Assembly (NCBI GenBank): GCA_040882055.1 | Contig: JBBECA010000058.1 | Span: 1 to 23,936 of the forward strand | DNA from: Nitriliruptor sp040882055 | Lineage (GTDB): Bacteria > Actinomycetota > Nitriliruptoria > Nitriliruptorales > Nitriliruptoraceae | Direction: 5' to 3' | Length of the DNA: 23,936 bases | Shown here: piece after piece, positions 6,782 through 16,337 of the stretch | Position numbering within the stretch: the first letter of the stretch is position 1 | Layout: the number at the start of each line of letters is the position of its first letter | Program-made: the position numbers and the translations under genes | Notes under the pieces: model-generated | Told to the model about the DNA's origin: nothing | What the model saw: only the letters and a program-made list of their open reading frames with translations | Databases searched by the model: none

Positions 6782-7654
6782 TCAGCCGCCCGACGGCGCC
6801 GGGTCGAGGTGGAGGTTCCCGAGGGCCGTGACGACGGCGTCGCCGAGGCGGGTCAGCGACGCTTCGAGGTCGTCGATAGCCAGCTCGGTGAGCGACGCTC
6901 GGGGCGCCAGCGCGACCAGGTGCTCGGCGACCGCGAACGGGTGGCCCGGGTCCTCCCGCCACGCCACGACCGCCAACGCTCGCTGCAGCGCCGCGACCTC
7001 GCCCTCGCTGGGGCCGGCCGCGCCGTCGAGCGCGGTCAGCGCCGCGGCCAGGCTCGCCTCGTCGTGCCGGCCGTAGTCGGTCACGAGCGTCTCACGCAGC
7101 CACCGGGGTACCGCGGGGTCGTCACGGAGCCGGTCGACGATGGTGGGGATCCCGACGCGTCGTACCTCGTCGGCCACCAGCGCGTGCGGCCCGTGGCCCG
7201 CCGTGGCGCGGCCGATCCAGGCCGGTAGACAGACGACGGTCGGCAGGTCGAGACCGCAACGGAGCGCGGCGTGCCCACCGAGCGAGATGCCGCCGACCGC
7301 CACGACGGGACCGGCCACCGCGACGACGGCGGCGAGGTCGGCCGCGTGCGTGTCGAGGTCGTGGTCGGCGACGGCGGGACACGGGGTCGAGGCACCGTGA
7401 CCGCGGGCGTCATAGGTGACCAAGCGGTACCCGGCCGCGCGCAGCGGAGCAGCACAGGCCGCCGCCACGAACCGCGCGGAGGAACCGACCCCGTGGGCCA
7501 ACACGACGCCGGGGTCCGCGGGGTCACCGATCTCGGCCACGGCGAGCTCGACCGGCGCGCCATCCGTCCGCGCTGCACCGGGGGTCCGCACCGTGCGCGC
7601 TGCGGTACCCGCCGGCAGCGCGGGGCCCGACGGCAGCGCGGGGCCCGACGGCAC
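6782..7654 (-). CDS. Alpha/beta-fold hydrolase
   Basis: The 290-residue protein shows the alpha/beta hydrolase pattern: oxyanion-region HGVGSSARF (54-62), strand-turn VTYDARGHGAS (79-89) and nucleophile elbow GGISLGG with predicted catalytic Ser124. The catalytic His is probably in the C-terminal segment (LGNLHLDP), though this is not certain. Substrate is unknown; esterases, lactonases and C-C hydrolases share these features. The GTG start at 7654 lies one base after the stop of the thioredoxin-like gene, suggesting one transcript. The first 25 residues are low-complexity and encoded by a duplicated 18-bp unit, so the GTG at 7591 (Val22) is a credible alternative start. Confidence 0.85.
   Translation of the reverse strand: MPSGPALPSGPALPAGTAARTVRTPGAARTDGAPVELAVAEIGDPADPGVVLAHGVGSSARFVAAACAAPLRAAGYRLVTYDARGHGASTPCPAVADHDLDTHAADLAAVVAVAGPVVAVGGISLGGHAALRCGLDLPTVVCLPAWIGRATAGHGPHALVADEVRRVGIPTIVDRLRDDPAVPRWLRETLVTDYGRHDEASLAAALTALDGAAGPSEGEVAALQRALAVVAWREDPGHPFAVAEHLVALAPRASLTELAIDDLEASLTRLGDAVVTALGNLHLDPAPSGG
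7613..7648. repeat. Two tandem copies of an 18-bp unit in the hydrolase N-terminus
   Basis: Two identical copies (CGGCAGCGCGGGGCCCGA at 7613-7630 and 7631-7648) are followed by a partial third. On the minus strand they encode a repeated PSGPAL-like hexapeptide at the extreme N-terminus of the hydrolase. Confidence 0.85.
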
Positions 7655-7655
7655 C

Positions 7656-8240
7656 TCAGCGTGCCTCGTCGAGCAGCTGCGCGAGGCTCGACTCGGTCAG
7701 CTCCCCGAAGATCCGGCTGACGAGGCGTCCGTCGGTGTCGAACGCGACGGTGTGCGGCAGCCCGCGACCACCGACCTCGAACACCACGTCCCCGGTCGGG
7801 TCGTGGAAGGTGGGGAAGGCGATGTCGTACTCGTCGACCATCTCGTCGCCGAGACCGAGCTGTTCGTTGGTGTGGACGCCGAGGAAGCTGACGTCGCCCT
7901 CGGCGGCCGCGGTCTCGAGCAGCAGCGGCAGCTCGCGCTTGCACGGCTCGCAGAAGCTGGCGAAGAAGTTGATCACGACCGGCCGCCCCGCCGCGTTCTC
8001 GCGCGCGATCCACCCCGCGGCGGCCGGCCAGTCGACCTCGGCCAACCGGGCATCCTGAGGCGGCAGATCGCTGGGCGCGTCGACCTCACCGACATCGAGG
8101 CCGCGGTCGGCCGGCAGCTCCGGCGAGTCGGCGGTCGGTGCACCCGGGCCGAAGTCGGCGACCGGGTCCCCAACCTCGCAGCCTGTGAGGACGACCACCG
8201 CCGAGAGCAGCAGGGTGGGGATCGCGGAGCGGCGACGCAC
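7656..8240 (-). CDS. Thioredoxin-like (TlpA/ResA-type) lipoprotein
   Basis: The 194-residue protein has a lipoprotein signal (LLLSAVVVLTGC, lipidated Cys21), a spacer, then a thioredoxin fold with VVINFFASFCEPC (redox CEPC, Cys97 and Cys100) and the cis-proline motif LPHT (161-164). Such outer-face proteins reduce disulfides, for example in apocytochrome c maturation or general thiol homeostasis. No cytochrome maturation genes are adjacent, so the partner is unknown. The GTG start at 8240 was chosen because it directly precedes a basic n-region and hydrophobic core. The open frame upstream of it is an artefact of the overlapping aminotransferase gene. It is followed after one base by the hydrolase gene. 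Confidence 0.9.
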   Translation of the reverse strand: MRRRSAIPTLLLSAVVVLTGCEVGDPVADFGPGAPTADSPELPADRGLDVGEVDAPSDLPPQDARLAEVDWPAAAGWIARENAAGRPVVINFFASFCEPCKRELPLLLETAAAEGDVSFLGVHTNEQLGLGDEMVDEYDIAFPTFHDPTGDVVFEVGGRGLPHTVAFDTDGRLVSRIFGELTESSLAQLLDEAR

Positions 8241-8268
8241 GGTGGCAGCCTCAGGTCGTAGGCGGGAG

Positions 8269-8290
8269 GGGAGCGTACGGCGCCGCTCCC
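8269..8290. terminator. Hairpin between hisC-like and thioredoxin-like genes
   Basis: GGGAGCG (8269-8275) and CGCTCCC (8284-8290) form a 7-bp stem with an 8-base loop in the 56-bp gap. It could end aminotransferase transcription (minus strand). It has no U-tract, so the call is tentative. Confidence 0.35.
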
Positions 8291-8296
8291 GGGGGC

Positions 8297-9394
8297 TCAG
8301 CGGCGGGAAGCGACAGTGGTGAGCACGTCGTCGGACGCCTCGAGGAACGCGCCGACCTCGTCGGGGGTGCCGACGCTGACGCGGATCTGCTCGAGCATGC
8401 CGTAGGGCTGCAGCGGCCGGACCCCGATCCCGTGGGCGGCGTACGCCTCGACGACGGGTTCCGCCGGCTGGCCGAGCTCGATCGTCACGAAGTTGCCGAG
8501 CCCGCCGGAGACCGGCACGCCCATCCCCCGCAGGTGATCGATCACGCGCGAGCGGCCATCGAGCGTGCGCGCCACCCCGTCCTCGAGGTGGGCGCGGTCG
8601 CCGAGCGACGCGATCGCGGCCGCTTGGGACGCCGCCGTGACGTTGAAGCGCGGCCGCCAGCCGTCGACCTCCGCGACGAGGTCGGCCGGTCCGGTCACCA
8701 CGCCGATGCGGAGCCCCGCGAGGGCGTGCGCCTTCGAGAAGGTGCGGGTCACCAGGACCCGCGGGTGGGCGATGTCGAGCGCGTCGTAGGTCGCGTACGA
8801 CGGGTCCCCGGCCGCGTAGTCGTGGTAGGCCTCGTCGAGCACCACCGTCACCCGTTCGGGGAGCTCGGCGAGCAGCGCGGTCAGCTCGGACCCCGACAGG
8901 TGGCTGTTGGTCGGGTTGCCGGGGTTGTCGATGACCACGATCCGCGTCGCGTCGGTGACGGCGGCGAGCAGCGCCTCGGGGTCCCGGCGGTAGCCGTCCC
9001 GGTCGCCGGTCGCCGGTCCACCGTCGGGGACCTCGACGTACCGGGCGTCGGCGTTCCTCGCCGCCAGGCGGTGCACGATGAAGCTGCGTTCGAAGGCCAG
9101 CACCTCGGGGACCACGCCGTCGTCGCCGCGGCGGGCGAGGCAACCGATGGCGTCCATGAGCAGCGCGGCCGAGCCGTTGCCGACGGCGACCTGTTCGAGA
9201 GAGGTACCCCGCTCCTCGGCGATCGCGGTGCGCAGCGCCACCGACTGGTCGTCGGGGTAGAGGTGCGCTTCGGCCGCCGCGCGCGACGCTGCCTCCACGG
9301 CCGCGGGCGAGGGGCCGTAGGGCGACTCGTTGGACGACAGACGGACCCGCATCCCGGGGGGTGGTCCGGCGGCGGAGGAGGACGCGATCGACAC
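8297..9394 (-). CDS. Histidinol-phosphate/aromatic aminotransferase family (class I, PLP)
   Basis: The 365-residue protein has the HisC family start LSSNESPYGPSPAAVEA (19-35), DNPGNPTN (156-163), VLDEAYHDYA (185-194) and TFSKAHALAGLRIG (218-231) with the PLP-binding Lys221 and Arg229. These fit the HisC family, which transfers the amino group from glutamate to imidazoleacetol phosphate; close relatives act on phenylpyruvate. No other his genes are nearby, so an aromatic aminotransferase role is as likely as histidine synthesis. The GTG start at 9394 has AGGAG about 6-7 bases upstream on the coding strand. It lies 17 bp after the GroES-like gene on the same strand. Confidence 0.9.
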   Translation of the reverse strand: MSIASSSAAGPPPGMRVRLSSNESPYGPSPAAVEAASRAAAEAHLYPDDQSVALRTAIAEERGTSLEQVAVGNGSAALLMDAIGCLARRGDDGVVPEVLAFERSFIVHRLAARNADARYVEVPDGGPATGDRDGYRRDPEALLAAVTDATRIVVIDNPGNPTNSHLSGSELTALLAELPERVTVVLDEAYHDYAAGDPSYATYDALDIAHPRVLVTRTFSKAHALAGLRIGVVTGPADLVAEVDGWRPRFNVTAASQAAAIASLGDRAHLEDGVARTLDGRSRVIDHLRGMGVPVSGGLGNFVTIELGQPAEPVVEAYAAHGIGVRPLQPYGMLEQIRVSVGTPDEVGAFLEASDDVLTTVASRR

Positions 9395-9411
9395 GGGCGG
9401 CTCCTGGTGGC

Positions 9412-9765
9412 TCAGAGGTAGAGGCCGGTGTTGGTGTCCGCCGCGGCGTCGGAGCCGACGGCGTGGACGTCCCGTTCGCGGACGATGAGGTAGCTGTCGC
9501 CCTGGACGTCGACCTCGATGGCGTCCTCGGGGAGGTAGAGCACCTCGTCACCGACCGTGACGTGTCGGACGTGCGGGCCGACGCTCAGCGTGGCCCCCCA
9601 GATCCCCTTGCGCTCCACGGACCGGGCCGTGGCCGGGATCACGATCCCCGCTCTGGTCCGGCGCTCCGCGTCATCCGGCGGGGCGACCAGCACCCGGTCG
9701 CCGAGGACGGTCACGACACGCCGCGGGGCGGGGTCGGGCGAGGGCAGGGGCTCGGGGGCACTCAT
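9412..9765 (-). CDS. GroES-like (Cpn10) co-chaperonin family protein, divergent
   Basis: The 117-residue protein contains the Cpn10 fold pattern: VTVLGDRVLVAPP near the start, a mobile-loop-like TRAGIVIPATA (37-47), then VGDEVLYLPEDAIEVDVQGDSYLIVRE given as VGDEVLYLPEDAIEV and SYLIVRERDVHAV. Authentic GroES caps GroEL and is about 97 residues; this one has an extra Pro-rich N-terminus and a C-terminal tail. No groEL is adjacent. It is probably a second, specialised co-chaperonin or GroES-fold protein rather than the housekeeping one. The ATG at 9765 follows a TAGGCT hexamer by seven bases, suggesting a leaderless transcript. Confidence 0.8.
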   Translation of the reverse strand: MSAPEPLPSPDPAPRRVVTVLGDRVLVAPPDDAERRTRAGIVIPATARSVERKGIWGATLSVGPHVRHVTVGDEVLYLPEDAIEVDVQGDSYLIVRERDVHAVGSDAAADTNTGLYL

Positions 9766-9772
9766 GGTCCCG

Positions 9773-9778
9773 AGCCTA
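9773..9778 (-). promoter_or_regulatory. -10 element of a probable leaderless transcript (GroES-like gene)
   Basis: TAGGCT on the minus strand ends seven bases before the ATG at 9765, matching the TANNNT-N7-start arrangement of leaderless actinobacterial mRNAs. No Shine-Dalgarno sequence lies between them. This is inference from spacing. Confidence 0.5.
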
Positions 9779-9851
9779 GCGACGGCAGGTGCCTGGCCAC
9801 GGCCCGGGCGGTGGCGCGGTGACCGCTGCCGAGGTGCGCGAACGCAGCGAG

Positions 9852-9870
9852 GAAGGGTAGCCTCACCTAG
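9852..9870. promoter_or_regulatory. Iron box (DtxR/IdeR operator) upstream of the ferric ABC ATPase
   Basis: The 19-mer GAAGGGTAGCCTCACCTAG matches the consensus TTAGGTTAGSCTAACCTAA at 14 of 19 positions. It contains TAGCCT (9858-9863), usable as a -10 element, so iron-loaded DtxR/IdeR would block the promoter. It lies 20 bases before the GTG start at 9891. Confidence 0.7.
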
Positions 9871-9890
9871 CACCCGACCGATGAGCTCCC

Positions 9891-10958
9891 GTGGTCACGC
9901 TGGACCTGCCGACCCCGACGCGGACCACCGCGTTGGCGTGTCGTGGGCTCGCCAAGGCCTACGGCGCCACGGTGGCGGTCGACGGCGTCGACCTCGAGGT
10001 CCCACGCGGCAGCCTGACCGCCCTCCTCGGACCCTCCGGCTGCGGCAAGACCACGGTGCTGCGCATGATCGCCGGGTTGCTCGCCCCCGACGCGGGCGAG
10101 ATCGTCATCGACGACCGGACCGTGGCCGACCACCGCACCCACGTGCCGCCCGAGAAGCGCCCGGTGGGCCTGGTGTTCCAGGACTACGCGCTCTTCACCC
10201 ACCTGTCGGTGGCTCGCAACGTCGCCTACGGGCTCGGACACCTCCCCCGCCGCGAGCGCCGGGAGCGGGTCGCCGAGGTGCTCGACCTGGTCGGACTCGC
10301 CGACCTCGGTCGACGTCTGCCCGCCGCGCTCTCCGGCGGCCAACAGCAGCGCGTCGCGCTGGCCCGCGCGCTCGCGCCGTCCCCGGAGCTGATCCTGCTC
10401 GACGAGCCGTTCTCGAACCTCGACGCGTCCCTTCGGGCCACGGTCCGCGAGGAGGTCCGCGCCATCCTGCGTGCTGCCGACGCCACCGCGGTGTTCGTCA
10501 CCCACGACCAGGAGGAGGCGCTGAGCCTCGCCGACCGCATCGCGGTCATGGACGCGGGCCGGATCCACCAGATCGACGACCCGCAGACGCTCTACACCCG
10601 GCCCGCCACGCGCTTCGTCGCGGGGTTCGTCGGCGAGGCGGACGTCCTGCCCGCCGAGCGGGTCGACACCTTCCTGGTGGACACCGCCCTCGGCCAGCTG
10701 CCGACGGCTGACGCCGTCACCTCCGCCCAGGTGGCTGCGGTCGTGCGGCCGGAGTCCCTGCAGGTCTCGGCCCACCCCCAGGGGACCGCCACCATCACCG
10801 GGATCGAGTACTTCGGTCACGACCAGCTCGTGCACGTCCGGCTCGCCGACGGCACCTCGATCCGAGCCCGGCGGGGGCCGCTGCTCGACCTCCAGCGCGG
10901 CGACCGCGTCGACGTGGCCGTGCTCGGTCCGATCGTGACCTTCCCCGTGGCCAGCTGA
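9891..10958 (+). CDS. fbpC: Iron(III) ABC transporter ATP-binding protein
   Basis: The 355-residue ATPase has Walker A GPSGCGKT (47-54), Q-loop Gln97 in VFQDYALF, signature LSGGQ (147-151), Walker B LILLDEP (167-173), the FSNLDASLR D-loop region and switch His in VTHDQEEAL. A C-terminal TOBE-like regulatory domain (about 240-355) is typical of the FbpC/FutC/PotA class. Together with the permease and binding protein encoded on the opposite strand it would energise ferric iron uptake. Unusually, it is transcribed towards the permease gene, their stops being only 3 bp apart, and has its own iron box. FbpC-type is inferred from these neighbours; sulfate, thiosulfate or polyamine ATPases look alike. 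Confidence 0.87.
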   Translation: MVTLDLPTPTRTTALACRGLAKAYGATVAVDGVDLEVPRGSLTALLGPSGCGKTTVLRMIAGLLAPDAGEIVIDDRTVADHRTHVPPEKRPVGLVFQDYALFTHLSVARNVAYGLGHLPRRERRERVAEVLDLVGLADLGRRLPAALSGGQQQRVALARALAPSPELILLDEPFSNLDASLRATVREEVRAILRAADATAVFVTHDQEEALSLADRIAVMDAGRIHQIDDPQTLYTRPATRFVAGFVGEADVLPAERVDTFLVDTALGQLPTADAVTSAQVAAVVRPESLQVSAHPQGTATITGIEYFGHDQLVHVRLADGTSIRARRGPLLDLQRGDRVDVAVLGPIVTFPVAS

Positions 10959-10961
10959 TCG

Positions 10962-12620
10962 TCAGCCGGACGGGCCGTCGCCACGACGCCCCCGGATGCT
11001 GAGCACCGCCAGCGGCACGGACCCGAGGACGATCAGGAACAGCGCCGGCGCGGCCGCCCGAGCGAAGAAGGCCTCGCGCGTGGCGGACCAGACGCGCACG
11101 GCCAAGGTGTCGTACCCCGTCGGTGCGAGCAACAGGGTCGCGGGCAGCTCCTTCATCGCCGTGAGGAACACCAGCGAACCGCCGGCGATGGCACCTCGGC
11201 TGGACAGCGGGAGCAGGACGCGCCCGAGGGTGCGCACGCGCCCCGCGCCGAGGGTCCGCGACGCCTCCTCGAGGCTCGACGGGACCTGGAGCAGCGAGGT
11301 CCGGATCGAGCCCACCGCCTGCGGGAGGAAGAGCACGACGTAGGCGAAGACGAGCATCGTGAGCGTCTGGTAGAGCGAGGGCGTGACCCGGATCCCCACG
11401 TAGACGAGCGCGAGCGCGACGACGATCCCGGGCAGCGCGTACCCGGTGAACGACGAGCGTTCCACCGCCCGCGCGACCCGAGAGGTGGAACGTGCCGACC
11501 AGATGCCGATCGGGAGCGCGGCCAGCGTCGCGACCACCGCACCGAGCGCGGCGACCAGGAGGCTCCGACCAGCGGCGCCGTACACGAGCGAGATCGGCTC
11601 GTCGGCGCGGATCCCCCGCACCAACCAGTAGCCGACCACCGTCACCGGCACGACCAGCCCCGCCGACACCACCGCGACGGCGAAGGCCGCGGCTGGCCAC
11701 CGCCAGGCCCGCAGGGGGACGATCGAGTGGTCGCGGGTACCGGCCCGGGTGCGGAACTGGCCGCCGCGGTCCTTGGCGAACCGGGCCTCGATCACCAGCA
11801 CGACCACGGTGATGGTGACCAGCACCAGCGCGAGCACCGCGGCTGGCGCCCGGTCGAAGGCGGAACGGAACTGGGTGTACAGCGCCCGGGTGAAGGTCGA
11901 GTAGCGCAGCATCGACACGGCGCCGAAGTCGCTCAACACGTACAGCGTCACGAGGAGCCCGCCAGCCGCGGCGGCGGGACGCAGTTGCGGCAGCGTGACG
12001 CGCAGGAAGGTCGCGACGGGTCCGCGGCCGAGCGAGCGCGACGCCTCCTCCAGGCGCGGGTCGATACCGCGCAACGCTGCCTGGCAGGTCAGCAGCACGT
12101 ACGGGTAGGTGAACAGCGTCAGCGCCGCGAACGCACCGGTGAAGCCGTACGGGGAGGGAGGCCGCACGCCGGACCACTCCTCGACCAGCCCACCGGGGGC
12201 GAAGGTCGCGAGGATCGCGTAGGCCCCGACGTAGGTCGGGATGACCAGCGGCAACGCGGTCGCGATGGCGAAGAAGCGGCGGGCTGGCAGGTCGCTGCGC
12301 ACCGTCAGCCACGCGAGCGGGACCCCGAGCAGCAGCGAGGCCACCGTCACGGCGGCGGCCAGACCCAGCGTCTGGAGGGTGAGCCGGAGGGTGCCCGCGT
12401 CGGTCGCGATCTCGACGATGCGGTCGAACGGCAGCTCGCCGGCCTGCAGGACGAGGTGGGCGGCGGGGACGAGCATCGCGACGGCGACGACCACCGCGGG
12501 CACGGTGACCAGGGGGGTGATCGACCCGCTCGCACGACGCGGCCCCCGCCACCGCGTCTGCGGGGCGGGGGCCGTGGTGTCGAGCGGATCGACGGGCGCG
12601 GGCACGTTGGTCTCGGTCAC
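10962..12620 (-). CDS. fbpB: Iron(III) ABC transporter permease (two fused MetI-like domains)
   Basis: The 552-residue inner-membrane protein has two MetI-type permease halves with about 12 hydrophobic segments. Each half carries the cytoplasmic EAA coupling motif that docks the ATPase: EEASRSLGRGPVATFLRVTLP (given as EEASRSLGRG at 191-200) and EEASRTLGAGRVRTLGRVLLP (EEASRTLGAG at 451-460). This fused double permease is characteristic of FbpB/FutB/SfuB ferric importers. The GTG start at 12620 has no strong ribosome-binding site; it lies 40 bp downstream of the binding-protein gene and is probably co-transcribed from its iron-regulated promoter. The N-terminal 35 residues are hydrophilic. Thiamine (ThiP) transporters share the architecture, but the neighbouring binding protein and iron boxes favour iron. 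Confidence 0.9.
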   Translation of the reverse strand: MTETNVPAPVDPLDTTAPAPQTRWRGPRRASGSITPLVTVPAVVVAVAMLVPAAHLVLQAGELPFDRIVEIATDAGTLRLTLQTLGLAAAVTVASLLLGVPLAWLTVRSDLPARRFFAIATALPLVIPTYVGAYAILATFAPGGLVEEWSGVRPPSPYGFTGAFAALTLFTYPYVLLTCQAALRGIDPRLEEASRSLGRGPVATFLRVTLPQLRPAAAAGGLLVTLYVLSDFGAVSMLRYSTFTRALYTQFRSAFDRAPAAVLALVLVTITVVVLVIEARFAKDRGGQFRTRAGTRDHSIVPLRAWRWPAAAFAVAVVSAGLVVPVTVVGYWLVRGIRADEPISLVYGAAGRSLLVAALGAVVATLAALPIGIWSARSTSRVARAVERSSFTGYALPGIVVALALVYVGIRVTPSLYQTLTMLVFAYVVLFLPQAVGSIRTSLLQVPSSLEEASRTLGAGRVRTLGRVLLPLSSRGAIAGGSLVFLTAMKELPATLLLAPTGYDTLAVRVWSATREAFFARAAAPALFLIVLGSVPLAVLSIRGRRGDGPSG

Positions 12621-12660
12621 AGCGGGACGGTAGCGACCGGCGGACCTGGGCCCTCTCGCC

Positions 12661-13779
12661 CTACTCCAGCGCCCCGGTCTCCTGGAGCAGCGCGATGGTG
12701 CCCTGCAGGTCCTCGAGCTCGGAGAGGTCGACGTCCGGCGGCGACAGCTCCTCGATGCTCGGCAGGTCGGTCGCCTCGATACCGGTCACCGCGGGGAACT
12801 CGCGCTCGGCGGTCTCGGTGCCGAAGAACTCCTGCACCTCGTCGCTGAGCAGGTAGGCGACGAACTCCTCGGCGGCCGACGGCTGATCGGTGCTGTTGAG
12901 CACGCCGACGCCGGCGACGTTGACGAGCCCACCGATGTCGCCCGGCAGGTACTTGTTCGCGACCGGGAAGTCCGGGTCCTCGGCGGTGAACCGGGCGAGG
13001 TAGTAGTGGTTCACGATGCCGACGTCGACCTCGCCACGCTCGATCGCCTCGAGCTGGGAGGAGTTGTTCTCGTACTCCTGGACGTCGTTGGCGATCATCC
13101 CCTCGAGCCAGTCACGGGCGACGTCCTCGCCCTCGGTGAGCCGCAGCGCCGTCACGAAGGCCTGGAACGAGCCGTTGGTCGGGGCCCACGCCACGCGACC
13201 GGACCACTCCGGGTCGGTCAGGTCGAGCACCGAATCGGGCAGCTCGTCCTCGGAGGTGCGCTCGGTCGAGTACGACAGCACGCGTACGCGGCCGGTGATG
13301 CCGACCCACTCCCCGCTGGTGGAAGCGAAGGCGGGGTCGACCGAGTCGACGAGCTCATCGGGCAGGGTGGTGAACAACCCCTCGGCCTGCAGCGCGCCGA
13401 GCGCACCAGCGTCCTGGCCGTAGTACACGTCGGCCGGTGAGGCGTCGCCCTCGTTGATGATGGTCGCCGCGAGCTCGGCGGTGTCGCCGTAGCGGACGTC
13501 GAGCTCGATGCCGGTCTCCTCGGTCAAGCCGTCGAGGATCTCGCCGACCAGCTCCTCGGAGCGTCCGGAGTACACCGTCAGCGGACCCTCGGCGTCCTCC
13601 GACGCAGCCTCGGCATCGCCGTCAGCGGCGGCGTCCTCGGGCTCCTCGGCGCCATCGTCGGCGGTCTCGGTCTCGGTGGGGTCCGCGGTGGGCTCCTCGT
13701 CGGAGCTGCCGCAGGCGGTCGCGGCGAGCGCGACGACGGCCATCGCGGCCGCGAAGCGCGTTCGTCGGGTGGTTCGCAC
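12661..13779 (-). CDS. fbpA: Iron(III) ABC transporter substrate-binding lipoprotein
   Basis: The 372-residue lipoprotein has a signal ending in LAATAC (lipidated Cys23), an acidic Glu/Asp/Ala linker (24-65) and a binding-protein fold beginning LTVYSGRSEELVGEIL at 67. The pattern YSGRSEEL, RYGDTAELA, SPADVYYGQDAG, GRVAWAPTNGSFQAF and NHYYLAR (Tyr259, Tyr260, likely metal ligands) is that of FbpA/FutA ferric binding proteins. The GTG at 13779 was chosen because GGAGG lies seven bases upstream and a proper signal peptide follows. The longer ATG frame from 13881 would start inside the iron box. The permease gene follows after 40 bp; the ATPase is encoded separately and convergently. Confidence 0.92.
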   Translation of the reverse strand: MRTTRRTRFAAAMAVVALAATACGSSDEEPTADPTETETADDGAEEPEDAAADGDAEAASEDAEGPLTVYSGRSEELVGEILDGLTEETGIELDVRYGDTAELAATIINEGDASPADVYYGQDAGALGALQAEGLFTTLPDELVDSVDPAFASTSGEWVGITGRVRVLSYSTERTSEDELPDSVLDLTDPEWSGRVAWAPTNGSFQAFVTALRLTEGEDVARDWLEGMIANDVQEYENNSSQLEAIERGEVDVGIVNHYYLARFTAEDPDFPVANKYLPGDIGGLVNVAGVGVLNSTDQPSAAEEFVAYLLSDEVQEFFGTETAEREFPAVTGIEATDLPSIEELSPPDVDLSELEDLQGTIALLQETGALE

Positions 13780-13860
13780 GGTGATGCCTCCAGTGCGTGG
13801 TGGGGAGCGCCCGGAAGAGCGGGAGGTGCGCCGGGCCTCGTCCGCGGGGTCGCGGACGAT

Positions 13861-13879
13861 TGAGGGCAGCCTAACCTTC
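13861..13879. promoter_or_regulatory. Iron box (DtxR/IdeR operator) upstream of fbpA
   Basis: TGAGGGCAGCCTAACCTTC matches the 19-bp iron-box consensus at 14 positions. On the minus strand it includes TAGGCT (13873-13868), a plausible -10 element, giving an fbpA leader of about 80 bases. It lies between divergent fbpA and the isocitrate dehydrogenase gene and is far enough from the latter (about 130 bp) that regulation of that gene is uncertain. Confidence 0.72.
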
Positions 13880-14010
13880 ATCCCGCGGAACGCCCAACCG
13901 GCCGCATCGGATCCGAGCCGGTGGGCACTAGCCTCGGCGCCCCGGTCCGGCGCCCGCTCGCTCCCCGCCGACCAGTACGACCGCCGTCCGCCGCCCAGGA
14001 GACCTGCCCC

Positions 14011-16263
<2,253 letters not shown>

Positions 16264-16285
16264 CGCAGGCCGTTCGGTCCGGAAC

Positions 16286-16325
16286 ACGACGGAGGGCGGG
16301 ACCACGTGGTCCCGCCCTCCGTCGT
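16286..16325. terminator. 40-bp perfect palindrome, two-way terminator
   Basis: Two 20-base arms centred between 16305 and 16306 are perfectly complementary (arm core GGAGGGCGGGACCAC). It occupies the 74-bp gap between the convergent isocitrate dehydrogenase and SLH-protein stops. TCGTCGTTG on the right is slightly T-rich. The symmetric structure can serve both strands. Confidence 0.88.
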
Positions 16326-16337
16326 CGTTGCCGTGGC

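Noticed and set aside
13780..13881. ATG at 13881 as the start of the ferric binding protein
   Set aside because: It falls within the iron box and would put 34 residues ahead of a good signal peptide. GTG 13779 has a well-spaced GGAGG.
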